Assembly: GCA_016188575.1 (NCBI GenBank)
Contig: JACPHN010000006.1
Span: 40,128 to 104,127 of the forward strand
Reading direction: 5' to 3'
Origin: Candidatus Schekmanbacteria bacterium
GTDB taxonomy: Bacteria; CSSED10-310; JACPHN01
DNA length: 64,000 bases
Each line of letters starts with the position of its first letter. The first letter of the stretch is position 1. Of this stretch, positions 45,774 through 54,102 are shown piece after piece. Both the position numbers and the translations under genes were made by a program. The notes beneath the pieces were generated by a model that was not told the origin of the DNA, did no database searches, and worked only from the letters and a program-made list of their open reading frames with translations.

Positions 45774-46640
45774 ATGGACACGAGACGCACATTGCTTTGC
45801 CTTCTCGGGGCGGCGTGGGTGCTGTTCCCGCCGGCATTGCCGGCGCAGGAAGTCGACCGAGCGGCGCTGCTGCTACAGGTGGACTTCGTTCACAAGCTGA
45901 TCGAGGAGTCGTCCGCCGCCAAGCAGGTAGAGGAAGCCGGGATTCCGGAAGCTGCGGAGCTTCGCGCGACGGCCCGGGAGCTCTACGAGCAGGCGCAGCA
46001 GGAGCTGAAGGCGGAGGCGCTGCCGGCGGCGAAAGCACTGCTCGACAGCGCGACGAAGAAGATGTTCGAGGCGGTTCGCGCCGCGGGAAAGGACGAAGTG
46101 GTTGCCGAGAAGCGCGGCGTCGACTTCGATAATCGGCTGGCCTCGCTCGACGCCCTCGTCAAGGCCCTGGGCGAGATCAGCAAGGAAAAGGGCAAGGATT
46201 CGGCAGCGCTGCTCGCGCAGCTCGCAGAGCAGCGGGCCTCGGCCGTGTCGCTGCGCACCTCCGGCGACCTCGGCAAGGCGCGCACGGTGCTCGACGGCGC
46301 GTACCAGCAGACGCGGCAGTCCATCGAGGAGCTGCGCCGCGGCGACACCCTGGTGCGGTCGCTCAACTTCGCCAGCAAGAAGGAAGAATACGCCTACGAG
46401 CTCGACCGCAACGACACCCACCGCATGCTGCTCGAGGTGCTGAGCAAGGAGCGCTCCGGAGAGGACAAGGGCCTCGAGGAGATGGTGCAGAAACTCGTCG
46501 CAACCGCGAACGAGAAGCGCTCACAGGCAGAGCACGAGGCGAGCATGCAACGGTTTGAGAACGGCATCGCCTTGCTGGAAGAGGCGACGACGCAGTTGAT
46601 CCGAGCCCTGCGGCTGTCCGGCACGTACATACCGGGATAG
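45774..46640 (+). CDS. Exported coiled-coil protein of the cytochrome cluster, 288 aa
   Basis: A signal peptide (LLCLLGAAWVLFPPALPAQ) is followed by about 260 residues of almost pure helix rich in Ala/Glu/Lys/Leu (LRATARELYEQAQQELKAEAL, LIRALRLSGTYIPG at the end), with no Cys. AGGAG precedes the ATG. It is inserted between trihaem genes in the same operon, so it is probably a periplasmic spacer or assembly factor for the haem proteins. No family is recognised. Confidence 0.75.
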   Translation: MDTRRTLLCLLGAAWVLFPPALPAQEVDRAALLLQVDFVHKLIEESSAAKQVEEAGIPEAAELRATARELYEQAQQELKAEALPAAKALLDSATKKMFEAVRAAGKDEVVAEKRGVDFDNRLASLDALVKALGEISKEKGKDSAALLAQLAEQRASAVSLRTSGDLGKARTVLDGAYQQTRQSIEELRRGDTLVRSLNFASKKEEYAYELDRNDTHRMLLEVLSKERSGEDKGLEEMVQKLVATANEKRSQAEHEASMQRFENGIALLEEATTQLIRALRLSGTYIPG

Positions 46641-46645
46641 CATCC

Positions 46646-47191
46646 GTGGGCAGGCGCGTCTCTTTCTGGACAGCGAGGGCCGGCCGGCATGCGGCGTGGG
46701 GTGCCCTCGTTCTGATTGCCGGCGTCGCCGTCGCGGCGCCCTGGGGCCGGCTCGAGGACGACGGCATTCACGACCGCAATAACCCTGGGCTACCCATGCT
46801 ACAGCAACCTGCCGATGCGCTTTCGCCGTTGCCCCCGGCCAAGGGGGGCAACGGCGTCGACTGGCGTGTCGCTCTGGAGTCCGGCGCCATCTCACCGCGC
46901 CCGACGCTCGATGGCGCAGGGAGCGTCAAGACGCTGGATCTGGACATCCTCATGAAGCGCACCGGACAGATGCCGTGGGTGCGGTTTTCTCATGCCATTC
47001 ACACGCCCTGGCTCGATTGCTCCAACTGCCACGAGCAGATCTTCGCCACCAAGGCGGGGGAAACGCCGGTGTCCATGGCGCAAATTCTCGAAGGCCGCTT
47101 TTGTGGCGTCTGTCACCGGTCGGTGGCCTTTCCCGTGACGGAGTGCGACCGCTGCCATCGCGAAGCGCAGACGGCTGCGGGCACGAAGTGA
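46646..47191 (+). CDS. Exported trihaem cytochrome, type A module, second copy
   Basis: The 181-residue protein starts at GTG and has an export segment (AWGALVLIAGVAVAAPWG). GIHDRNNPGLPMLQQPADAL mirrors the lead of the 45156 product. Haem sites are HTPWLDCSNCH, CGVCHRSVAFP and CDRCH. It starts 5 bp after the coiled-coil gene, and its stop overlaps the preferred GTG of the next gene. An electron carrier by analogy with cytochrome c7. Confidence 0.88.
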   Translation: MGRRVSFWTARAGRHAAWGALVLIAGVAVAAPWGRLEDDGIHDRNNPGLPMLQQPADALSPLPPAKGGNGVDWRVALESGAISPRPTLDGAGSVKTLDLDILMKRTGQMPWVRFSHAIHTPWLDCSNCHEQIFATKAGETPVSMAQILEGRFCGVCHRSVAFPVTECDRCHREAQTAAGTK

Positions 47192-47871
47192 GGCTCGGCG
47201 TGGCGCCACGGAAGCCGTTCGCCGCACTGCCGCCGGGCGGAAAAAATGATGACCCAAGCTCACCTCCCCGCGCGTGCGCGGGGAGGCAGGGAGGGGGGCA
47301 TGCTCGCATTGCCGCTGCCAGGCGGGCAATCGGGGTCGGGGTGCTCGCGTGCGTGTTGGGGCTAAGCAGCGCCGGCGCCGAGCACGGCGACGTCGTGAGA
47401 AGCCGGCGGGCGACCGCCGGCAACATGGCTCCCGTCGTCTTTCCGCACTGGTTTCACCGCATCCGGTTTCAGTGCCGAGTGTGCCACGCGGAGCTCGGCT
47501 TCCAGATGCGCGTCGGCGCGACGGAGCTCGGCATGGGCGATCTCGTCGCGGGCCGATACTGCGGTCGTTGTCACAATGGCGAGATCGCGTGGGGCCTGGC
47601 CAGTTGCGGGCTCTGCCACTCGGGCCGCGAAGGCTTGCCCGACGGCATCGCTTCGTGGGCATTCGGCCCATACTTCATCGAAGCGGTGCCGGAGCTGCCT
47701 TTCCGCGAAACGGGTCATCGCGAAGGCGGTGCAGCGGCCAGCAGCGAGCCGCCCGCGGGGACACCTTCGCCCACTGCAGTGGCAGCGCCGGCAAGCACCC
47801 CGCCGAGCGGGCCAGAGGCGGCAGCGCGCCCGGAAAATCCGGTGCCGGTCACGCCGACCCCGAAACCGTGA
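47188..47871 (+). CDS. Exported trihaem cytochrome, type B module, second copy
   Basis: Haem sites are VVFPHWFHRIRFQCRVCH, CGRCHNGEIAW and CGLCHSG, pairing it with the 44672 product. A Pro/Ala-rich tail of about 60 residues follows. The start is unsure. The export helix (AIGVGVLACVLGLSSAGA) has no good ATG near it; the GTG at 47188 overlaps the previous stop but puts a 63-bp palindromic repeat (47241-47303) inside the N-terminal coding part. A GTG near 47340 is the alternative. It is the last gene of the operon. Confidence 0.78.
   Translation: MRLGVAPRKPFAALPPGGKNDDPSSPPRACAGRQGGGHARIAAARRAIGVGVLACVLGLSSAGAEHGDVVRSRRATAGNMAPVVFPHWFHRIRFQCRVCHAELGFQMRVGATELGMGDLVAGRYCGRCHNGEIAWGLASCGLCHSGREGLPDGIASWAFGPYFIEAVPELPFRETGHREGGAAASSEPPAGTPSPTAVAAPASTPPSGPEAAARPENPVPVTPTPKP
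47241..47303. repeat. C-rich/G-rich palindromic repeat, copy 2, at the 5' end of a cytochrome gene
   Basis: CTCACCTCCCCGCGCGTGCG continues into GCGGGGAGGCAGGGAGGGGG, the same design as the repeat at 36667-36779. It lies between the likely GTG start and the export helix of the trihaem gene. Confidence 0.6.
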
Positions 47872-47885
47872 GCGCTCCCGGTATT

Positions 47886-47948
47886 GGCGCGCGATAGATC
47901 GCGCGCCTACGCTCTTCGCGAGGCCGTAGCGGCGCGTTTCATCGCGCC
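47886..47948. repeat. Two REP-like hairpins between convergent operons
   Basis: GGCGCGCGAT paired with ATCGCGCGCC (47886-47907) and GGCGCG-TTTCAT-CGCGCC (47931-47948) stand between the plus-strand and minus-strand cytochrome operons. A near-identical GGCGCG-ATTCAT-CGCGCC occurs at 60786-60803. They may act as transcript ends or as mobile palindromic repeats. Confidence 0.7.
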
Positions 47949-48021
47949 GAAATACGGGTGCGGGCAAGACCAAATGCATCACGCGTTTCGGGGCGGAGTT
48001 GCTGACCGGCTGACGAAGGGA

Positions 48022-48663
48022 TCAGGGGAGAGTCCGCGGGTCGGCGCTCGCGCCGGCGTCTTCAGCAGCGAAGAAGGCGGCGACGCCGACGAGGTCGGCC
48101 AGGGCGCTCGAGACTTCCCGCCGGAGCGCCACGCCGGCATCCCGGGCAGCCGCCGGCGCCAGCGGCGTGGCGCTTGCAGTGCGCAGCCGCTCGCAGGCGC
48201 GTGTCGCGATGTCGAGCTGGACTTGGATGGCGGCTTGCGCCTCGCCTACGAGAGCGTCCCAGGGGGGCCGCAGCACGTGCGCCCGGCGCGGCGACTGGCC
48301 GCTCTGATCCAGGCCCGCGATCGCGTGCTCGAGCGCCTTCAACCGGGCCGTTGCCCGCGCGTTGAGCGCCACGAGCACGGCTGCCGCCAGGAGCACGGTG
48401 GCAATCGCGAATACGGCGTTGACCCGCGCAAATGGTTCCCAGACGAGGTCCCACACGCGATCGGTGGGAAGGTGCGTGCGATAGGTAAGATCTTCGAGCA
48501 GCCGCCTCAGGTTCGCCTGCAGAGCCAGCGATGCGGAGACGATCATGCTGGCGGCGAGCGCGCTCAAGGCGATGATGTACGCGAGCTGAAACCGGCGATC
48601 GACGAGAAACCGCCGCCGACTCCTCCGCCCCGTGGCGGGATTGGTAATAAATAGCTTGCCCAT
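48022..48663 (-). CDS. Two-helix membrane protein with HAMP-like region, 213 aa
   Basis: A cytoplasmic basic start (GRRSRRRFLVDRRFQ) precedes helix one (LAYIIALSALAASMIVSASLA), a periplasmic loop of about 35 residues, and helix two (VFAIATVLLAAAVLVALNA). A HAMP-like linker follows (RATARLKALEHAIAGLDQ), then helical output of about 90 residues with no kinase or methyl-acceptor signature. It is third in the minus-strand operon after the heptahaem cytochrome and resembles the operon's first protein in layout. A redox-signal transducer or assembly partner is possible. Confidence 0.7.
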   Translation of the reverse strand: MGKLFITNPATGRRSRRRFLVDRRFQLAYIIALSALAASMIVSASLALQANLRRLLEDLTYRTHLPTDRVWDLVWEPFARVNAVFAIATVLLAAAVLVALNARATARLKALEHAIAGLDQSGQSPRRAHVLRPPWDALVGEAQAAIQVQLDIATRACERLRTASATPLAPAAARDAGVALRREVSSALADLVGVAAFFAAEDAGASADPRTLP

Positions 48664-48677
48664 GCTTAGTCTCTCTC

Positions 48678-49535
48678 TTACTTCACGTGACAGGACAGGC
48701 AAAGGTCTGACGCGCGATTCGGCATCGTCAGAATGTGCGTTTCGGTTGAATAGGCCTCGTGGCACGTCAAACAGGTGATCATGCCATTGAACAGGCGAAG
48801 CCGGGAGTCGAGCTGCGCCAGGGGCCGGTAGCCGCGCGCCTCCTCCCCCACCGTGGGGTAGCGCACGCCGATGGGGTGGCTGAAGCCGACGCCGCGATGA
48901 TCCCAGACGTCGCTGCCCTGGTCCGCGTCGCCCTGCGGCAGCACTCCGACCTGTTCGTCGTGGCAGGAGACGCACGCCATGCTCTCCTCGTCGATCGGCG
49001 CCGCGGCGCCGGGCGCCGCGAGCGGCGACATCGTCAGGTGTGATTGCGCCAGAAACCCCGAGTGGCGTCCGGCGGCCTGCTCGGCGCGGGGAGTGGCGTG
49101 GCACTGGATACAGAGGTCGCGGCCGAGCTTCTCGGCGCGCAGCATGTTCCCGGTCAGATCTGGCTTCCCCGCGCGGTGGGCGTAGTGACACGAGCTGCAC
49201 GTGAGGCGCCCTGCCCAATCCAGAGGGAAAGCGTCGGGCAGTTTCCTCCCCGCCGCAAATCCCGAAGGATGCGTGAGCCGGGGTTCGAGCTCGTGGCAGC
49301 GGCGGCACAGCTTGTCGGCGTCGCCGACCAGCAACACGTCCTGCCCGCGCGCGACCGCCGCCTCCGGCGCGTTGAGATGGCAGGTCGCGCAGTCACCTCC
49401 CAGGTCGTGCGGGCTGCCGTTGGGGTTGGACAGAGAGGGCCAGGGAACAAGGACGAGGAGCAGCGCTGCGAGACCCACCGCGAGCGAGGTGAGGAATGAT
49501 TCTGCCGGTCGTGGCGTGATCCAGGGGCGTAGCAT
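48678..49535 (-). CDS. Exported heptahaem c-type cytochrome
   Basis: The 285-residue protein has an N-terminal export helix (SLAVGLAALLLVLVPW) and seven CXXCH motifs: CATCH, CRRCH, CSSCH, CIQCH, CVSCH, CLTCH, CLSCH. Extra His residues (SHLTMS, GVGFSHPIGVRY) can serve as distal ligands. The spacing suggests a doubled-CXXCH protein rather than NrfA-type. It sits between two HAMP-like membrane-protein genes, 4 bp after one and 14 bp before the other, in an operon headed by a sigma-54 promoter. It may feed electrons to, or report redox state from, the larger conduit encoded opposite. Confidence 0.92.
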   Translation of the reverse strand: MLRPWITPRPAESFLTSLAVGLAALLLVLVPWPSLSNPNGSPHDLGGDCATCHLNAPEAAVARGQDVLLVGDADKLCRRCHELEPRLTHPSGFAAGRKLPDAFPLDWAGRLTCSSCHYAHRAGKPDLTGNMLRAEKLGRDLCIQCHATPRAEQAAGRHSGFLAQSHLTMSPLAAPGAAAPIDEESMACVSCHDEQVGVLPQGDADQGSDVWDHRGVGFSHPIGVRYPTVGEEARGYRPLAQLDSRLRLFNGMITCLTCHEAYSTETHILTMPNRASDLCLSCHVK

Positions 49536-49539
49536 TGCA

Positions 49540-50142
49540 CTATTGCCTCGATGGCGTCGCAGCGGGAGCAGGAGCGAGGCAACCGCGGACGTCGGCGGCG
49601 ATGTCCAGGAGGTCGCGCTGCAGGCGGCCAAGCTCGATCGCCGAAGGACCAGGCTGGAGGTCGTTCTCCGGAAGCTCGGAGGCAATGTCATGGAGTCGTT
49701 CGATCGCCGCGCGCAAGGTCGCCGCGCGCACGTCGGATCGCGCCGAAAGTGCCCGCAGGGCGGCGGCAACGTTGCCGTCCTCGTCGCCCGCGCGCAACCG
49801 CACGTCGCGCGGAAAGCACCCGCCGGGAATCTCCGACAGGATCCGCCTGATGCGCACGAGGGGACCCGCGATCCGGTGAGAGGCGAACAGCATGAGCAGG
49901 GAGGCGACGCCGACGGCGAGGAGAAGCTGGCCCGCGGCGGAAAGTAAGATGGCGCTCGACAGCGCGTCACCGGCTCGTGTGAGCAGGCCGAGGGCGTCGC
50001 CGTATCCGGTGGCACGCTCGCGCGGCAAGCGCAACGCCATGACGCCGAGCGACACGGACGGCAGGATTGCCAGCAGCAGCGTGATGCGAAAGAGCTGCTG
50101 GAGCTGGAATCGACGCGAAATAGCAACTGGCGAAGCGGCCAT
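49540..50142 (-). CDS. Two-helix membrane protein with HAMP domain, 200 aa
   Basis: Helix one (LFRITLLLAILPSVSLGVMAL) and helix two (LLLAVGVASLLMLFASH) flank a short periplasmic loop. A HAMP domain follows (IAGPLVRIRRILSEIPGG), then a helical tail with no catalytic domain. AGGGAG lies 8 nt before the ATG at 50142. It is the first gene of the operon with the heptahaem cytochrome. Its general layout matches the third gene, so the two may flank or anchor the cytochrome and pass a signal across the membrane. Confidence 0.75.
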   Translation of the reverse strand: MAASPVAISRRFQLQQLFRITLLLAILPSVSLGVMALRLPRERATGYGDALGLLTRAGDALSSAILLSAAGQLLLAVGVASLLMLFASHRIAGPLVRIRRILSEIPGGCFPRDVRLRAGDEDGNVAAALRALSARSDVRAATLRAAIERLHDIASELPENDLQPGPSAIELGRLQRDLLDIAADVRGCLAPAPAATPSRQ

Positions 50143-50181
50143 AGAAGCTCCCTGGCGAGAAATGTTGTCCCGCGGAATAGA

Positions 50182-50197
50182 TGCAACCCGCATGCCA
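50182..50197 (-). promoter_or_regulatory. Sigma-54 promoter of the heptahaem operon
   Basis: On the minus strand TGGCAT-GCGGG-TTGCA matches every defined position of TGGCAY-N5-TTGCW. The predicted start is near 50171, giving a leader of about 29 nt. Confidence 0.72.
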
Positions 50198-50390
50198 GAG
50201 GACCGAAGGACGCGCCGCGCGCAGCCCACCTGTCCGCCACCGCGATCCGGGCCGCCCGCCGGAAGCGCCATGTCTCTCGGGTGATACACCGCGCGCTGCC
50301 GGGCGCAAACCTGTGAAAACGCCGCGAATCGCCGCGGTGTTGAGGCGCCGGGCTGCTGGAGAATCGCGAAAAAGCGTCGACCGACGGACT

Positions 50391-50456
50391 TCGGCGGGCC
50401 GGAGTGGGGCTGTCAACGCAACCAGGCGCACATCGGCCGGCCGGAGTGGGGCTGTC
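50391..50456 (+). repeat. 24-bp direct repeat, 42-bp period
   Basis: Positions 50391-50414 and 50433-50456 match with one difference (core GGCCGGAGTGGGGCTGTC). They lie in a non-coding interval of about 500 bp (50198-50694) that otherwise shows only a GC-rich inverted repeat near the next start (ACCGGCAG at 50641, CTGCCGGT at 50657). Confidence 0.6.
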
Positions 50457-50694
50457 GAAAGCGCAGACCCGACGAGGGCCGGGCCAGGTGAGTCGGATGT
50501 ACGTTAGCGGTGAGCGCAGGGCCGGCGAAGTGTGTTTGTGGACAGGGAGGTCGCGCCGTTCCGCGCGGGTGTGATCGCAGATGGGTCTTCGCGGGGCAGA
50601 CGGCGCGACGAGCTCGCTCGATGCAACTTGAATGGAGCCGACCGGCAGCCTAGACTCTGCCGGTATCAGCGGGTGAAATCAGGAGGGAACGGCG

Positions 50695-52213
50695 ATGCGA
50701 ATCGAGCTGTTTGGGAGTATGAGCGTTGGTTTCATCAGCAAGGGGGGGTAGCATTCCTCGCGCTGGCGTTGATCGCGTCGCCGGCTCCGGTCGCGGGCGC
50801 CATTACCGCCACGGCCGCGCCTGACGCGACGGGAGCTCCGTCCATGACGGCCACACCGGCGCCGAGCGCCAGCCCGACGCGCACGGCGACCGGCACTCCC
50901 ACCGCCACCCGCACCCCAACCGGTACCCGCACGGCCACCATGACCCGGACGGCCACGGTAACCCCAACGCCGACCATCACGCGCACGCCGACTGCATCGC
51001 GCAGTCCGGCGCCGGCACGGTGGTCTACTCCTGGGTCGGCAAGGGGCCGGACCCGGCCGATCCAGCCAGCGGCGGCGATATCTCCGGGGCGATCGGCGAT
51101 TTCGCCGCCTGCCGGCCGGTGCAGGAGGCGGAACCGGACCCGATCCAGGGGTCCGGGCCGTCGCCCGGCTTCGACACCGAGATCGAGACGCTGATCGCGC
51201 TGCTGGCGGAAAAAGGGATCGCCACCGCGTTTCTGGTGGACGCGACCGTGGATCCGCCGTACAAGTCGCCGTACCACGTGGTCCGGGAGCAGAAAGGAGT
51301 GCTCTACACCTACGGCCACCAGGACGGCCTCTTCTACGACATCAGCCGCGCGGGGAAGCCGTTGTTCGTGACCTTCGCGACGCAGCGGTTCGGGCTGGAA
51401 CCTATCGTGCAGGCGATTCCGGCTTGCCCGACCGGAGTTGGTGGCGCTTGCGAGCACACCCTGGCCGCCGACGACCCCGCGAATCAGGCGTGGTGCCCGC
51501 ACCTGGCGAAGCTGACCGGGCGCTTTCGCGCGCAGGTCACCGCGCATGCGGCGCCGCCGGAATATGTGCGCGACGGGGGATTCGCGGGACTCAATCACTA
51601 CGCGCCGTTGCACGTAGGCCCGGACCCGCAGCTCGTCGGTCGCCCGTTCGATCGGGCCGACCAAACCTTTCGTAGCTTTCGCGAGGACTACGCGCCACCA
51701 CCGCTCCTCTGGATCCCAACCTGTGCCACGGGTTTCGACAAGACGCGGGCGGCGAGCCACGACCGGACGAAGATCGAGCGCATCGGGCGCCACTACGACG
51801 CATCCGAAGCGCCGCCGTGGAACGACCCTTCCTGGGGCGTGGACGCCCCGGCCGACGCCCGTTATGTCCGCCCTTGCGGCGACGAGCATGCCTTCTTCGA
51901 CGACTTCTTCGCGCTCGCGCTCAAGTACAATCCCGACTACGTGGGGATCACCGAATTCAACGAGTGGTACGAAGGTACCAACGTCGAGCCGGCCACACTG
52001 CCCCCGTTTGCCGCACCTGCGCCGTATCCCGCGGGTGGCTGCACGTATGAGGATGCGGAGGCAATCACGCCCGCAGCCGATATCTACGACTTCTTCTGGC
52101 GCGGCGTCGCTGACCCCGATCCCGGAGCGGCTGCCGCCTCGCAAACCGCCGAGATGTATCTCGACCACGTGTGCACCGCGCACCTCCCGGAGGTGGCGGC
52201 GTATGGCTGGTAG
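50695..52213 (+). pseudogene. Exported GH71/99-like glycosidase gene with two frame breaks
   Basis: ATG at 50695 has an ideal GGAGG site. The signal peptide is split by a G7 run (50742-50748): as read, translation stops at once (after SKGG), but one more G would continue into VAFLALALIASPAPVAGA and a Thr/Pro linker (TATRTPTGTRTATMTRTA). A second one-base shift near 51000-51020 joins the linker to the catalytic domain, VVYSWVGKGPDPADPASG through ITEFNEWYEGTNVEPA, the GH71/99-type signature, to the stop at 52213. Either the gene is decaying, or the G run is phase-variable, or the assembly has indels. The next gene overlaps by 11 bp. Confidence 0.65.
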
Positions 52214-53186
52214 AAGCAAGGCCCGGTCTGTTATCGGCGCTCTCACAGCCGCAGGGATGACCGTTTCCTGGACCTGTGATGACGACCCGGAAGGTCGCGG
52301 GATTACGCTGAATGGGAGAGGGGATTATTCGACGATTCAGGCAGCGGTTGACGATGCCAGGACTGGGGATACGATCTTCATTCCGGCTGGGCGGTACGCT
52401 GAGGACGTAGATTCCACCCGGGTCTCAAACTTGACCTTCGTTGGCGAGTCAAACACCGGCACCATTATTGAGAGGATTAACATCTGGGCAGGATCTGGCT
52501 TGACCGCGAAGAACCTTGGGTTCGAGCGCGCAAGCATCACTGGACTTGTTTCCGTAGAGGTATACGGTTGCCGGTTTCACGGAGCTGGGGTAAGCGTCTC
52601 CATCTCCTGGATCCTCGAAGGCAACGTGTTTCAGTGTGACAATGGCGGAGGTGCTATCAAGAGGGGCCAGGGCTTCAGCCGGCTCGCGTATAATGATATC
52701 CTCGCTTGTCCCGGCGGCATCGGCGGTGCCGTCACCGCCTACTTCGGGATTAACGAAGTAGTGGCCAATCGGATCAATGACACGGACGGGCTGGCGATCG
52801 ACTACTGGGTGGATGGCGGCGGGCTCGGCCTGGTCGAGGACAACGAGTTTCGCAACAACACCGCCGGGGCGCTGGCCGGCGGCCACCCGATGCGCTACAG
52901 CGGCCCCGGCGACCTCGGCGGCGGCACGCTCGGCAGCCGCGGCCGCAACATCTTCGTCGGCAACGGCATCCCTGTCATCCACGGCGTCACCGGATCCTAT
53001 CCCGTGAAGACATTCGCCAGATACAATTACTGGGGCACCACCAACCCCCGCGGAGCTCGCGGCGATGGTGCGCGACTGCTCCGACACCCCGGATCTCGGC
53101 TGCATCGACACCTCCGAGCCGCTCGCCGAGGAGCCGCTCGTCCCACGCGGGGCGGACGCCTGGCCGGGCCGCCGGGCGCTCGATGA
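52203..53186 (+). CDS. Right-handed beta-helix (pectin-lyase fold) protein, C-terminus frameshifted
   Basis: The protein starts MAGRSKARSVIGALTAAG and enters a parallel beta-helix: GRGDYSTIQAAVDDARTGDT, then short strands with Asn/Gly turns (LEGNVFQCDNGGGA, VEDNEFRNNTAGAL, YNYWGTTNP). At a C5 run (53045-53049) the frame shifts into Arg-rich nonsense ending at 53186. With one C less it would read PAELAAMVRDCSDTPDLGCI and continue to a stop at 53265. It overlaps the glycosidase gene by 11 bp and probably works with it on a polysaccharide. The first 500 bp are lower in G+C than the flanks. Confidence 0.7.
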   Translation: MAGRSKARSVIGALTAAGMTVSWTCDDDPEGRGITLNGRGDYSTIQAAVDDARTGDTIFIPAGRYAEDVDSTRVSNLTFVGESNTGTIIERINIWAGSGLTAKNLGFERASITGLVSVEVYGCRFHGAGVSVSISWILEGNVFQCDNGGGAIKRGQGFSRLAYNDILACPGGIGGAVTAYFGINEVVANRINDTDGLAIDYWVDGGGLGLVEDNEFRNNTAGALAGGHPMRYSGPGDLGGGTLGSRGRNIFVGNGIPVIHGVTGSYPVKTFARYNYWGTTNPRGARGDGARLLRHPGSRLHRHLRAARRGAARPTRGGRLAGPPGAR

Positions 53187-53296
53187 GGAAGTGGCGGCTC
53201 TGAAAGCCGCGTCCCTCACTGCCGGCGGCGGCATCACGCTGTTCACCCGGGACGAGGCGCCGTGAGCGACAAGGAGCGGTCCAAGCGCGGCCGCGC

Positions 53297-54049
53297 TTAC
53301 TCGACGCCGAAGACGTAGTAGCCGAAGCCCATCGTGCCCCGGCCCCACCGCAGGTAGCCGTCGCGCCACTGCTTCCGGCGCTCACGCAGCGCCCGGAGCT
53401 CCTCATCGTCGCTGCCGCCGCCGCCCGGACAGGTGGCGACCGCGCGCCAGAACGCCCACTCGAAATCGTCCCATTCGTCCAACGTCGCGGTCCCGGCAAA
53501 GAGCGGCAGCAGCCCCGCACGTTCCGCGAGCCAGACGTTTTCCTCGTGAGCCCGCAGCTCGTCGCCTCCCCCCAGGAACGCAACGTATTCTGCGCTGGGC
53601 GGCCGGTGCCAGAACCCCTCGCCGACGAGCACGCGCCCCCCCGGAGCCGTGCAGCTCACCAGCGCCGCGAGCGCGGGCAGGTAGCCGCCGAACGCATGCG
53701 AGGCCCCGACACACAACGCGCGGTCGAAGCGGCGCCCGGCGCCGCGGCACACCTCGCTCGCCCCCTCGGCGCGCCACTCGATGCGGTTCTCCACGCCCCT
53801 GACGAGCGCGCGGCGGCGCGCTTCCGCCAGCGCCTGGTCATCGATGTCGACGCCGACGCCTCGGCATGCCGAGCCGGCGACGGCGCGAATCAACCACTCA
53901 CCGGTTCCGCACCCCAGGTCGACAATACTCGCCGCCGCCGCCAGGTCGAGAAGCTCGAGCAGATGAGCGACGCGGGCGTCGCTTGCAGGCGCGTTGATGA
54001 CCCGCAAGCGATGAGAAAACGCGCTGAGCTTGTTATGATTACCGTCCAC
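53297..54049 (-). CDS. SAM-dependent methyltransferase
   Basis: The 250-residue class I methyltransferase has motif I VDLGCGTGEW, motif II-like VGVDIDDQALAEARRRA, and a later strand CTAPGGRVLVGEGFWHRPP. GTG at 54049 is preferred; the frame stays open to 54121, but that would overlap the divergent kinase gene by 19 bp. The 3' end lies on a 16-bp perfect palindrome (53283-53298). The substrate is unknown; a small molecule is more likely than DNA or RNA. Confidence 0.82.
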   Translation of the reverse strand: MDGNHNKLSAFSHRLRVINAPASDARVAHLLELLDLAAAASIVDLGCGTGEWLIRAVAGSACRGVGVDIDDQALAEARRRALVRGVENRIEWRAEGASEVCRGAGRRFDRALCVGASHAFGGYLPALAALVSCTAPGGRVLVGEGFWHRPPSAEYVAFLGGGDELRAHEENVWLAERAGLLPLFAGTATLDEWDDFEWAFWRAVATCPGGGGSDDEELRALRERRKQWRDGYLRWGRGTMGFGYYVFGVE

Positions 54050-54102
54050 GGCTTCCAATCCCGGAACAATGTGGTGTCCGCGTCGTTGGCATCGGACGTG
54101 AC

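Noticed and set aside
45774-46640. Coiled-coil gene read as a chemotaxis or SMC-type protein
   Set aside because: It has a signal peptide, no methyl-acceptor or ATPase motif, and lies inside the cytochrome operon.
50391-50456. 24-bp direct repeats as a CRISPR array
   Set aside because: Only two copies with an 18-bp gap, no further units and no cas gene.
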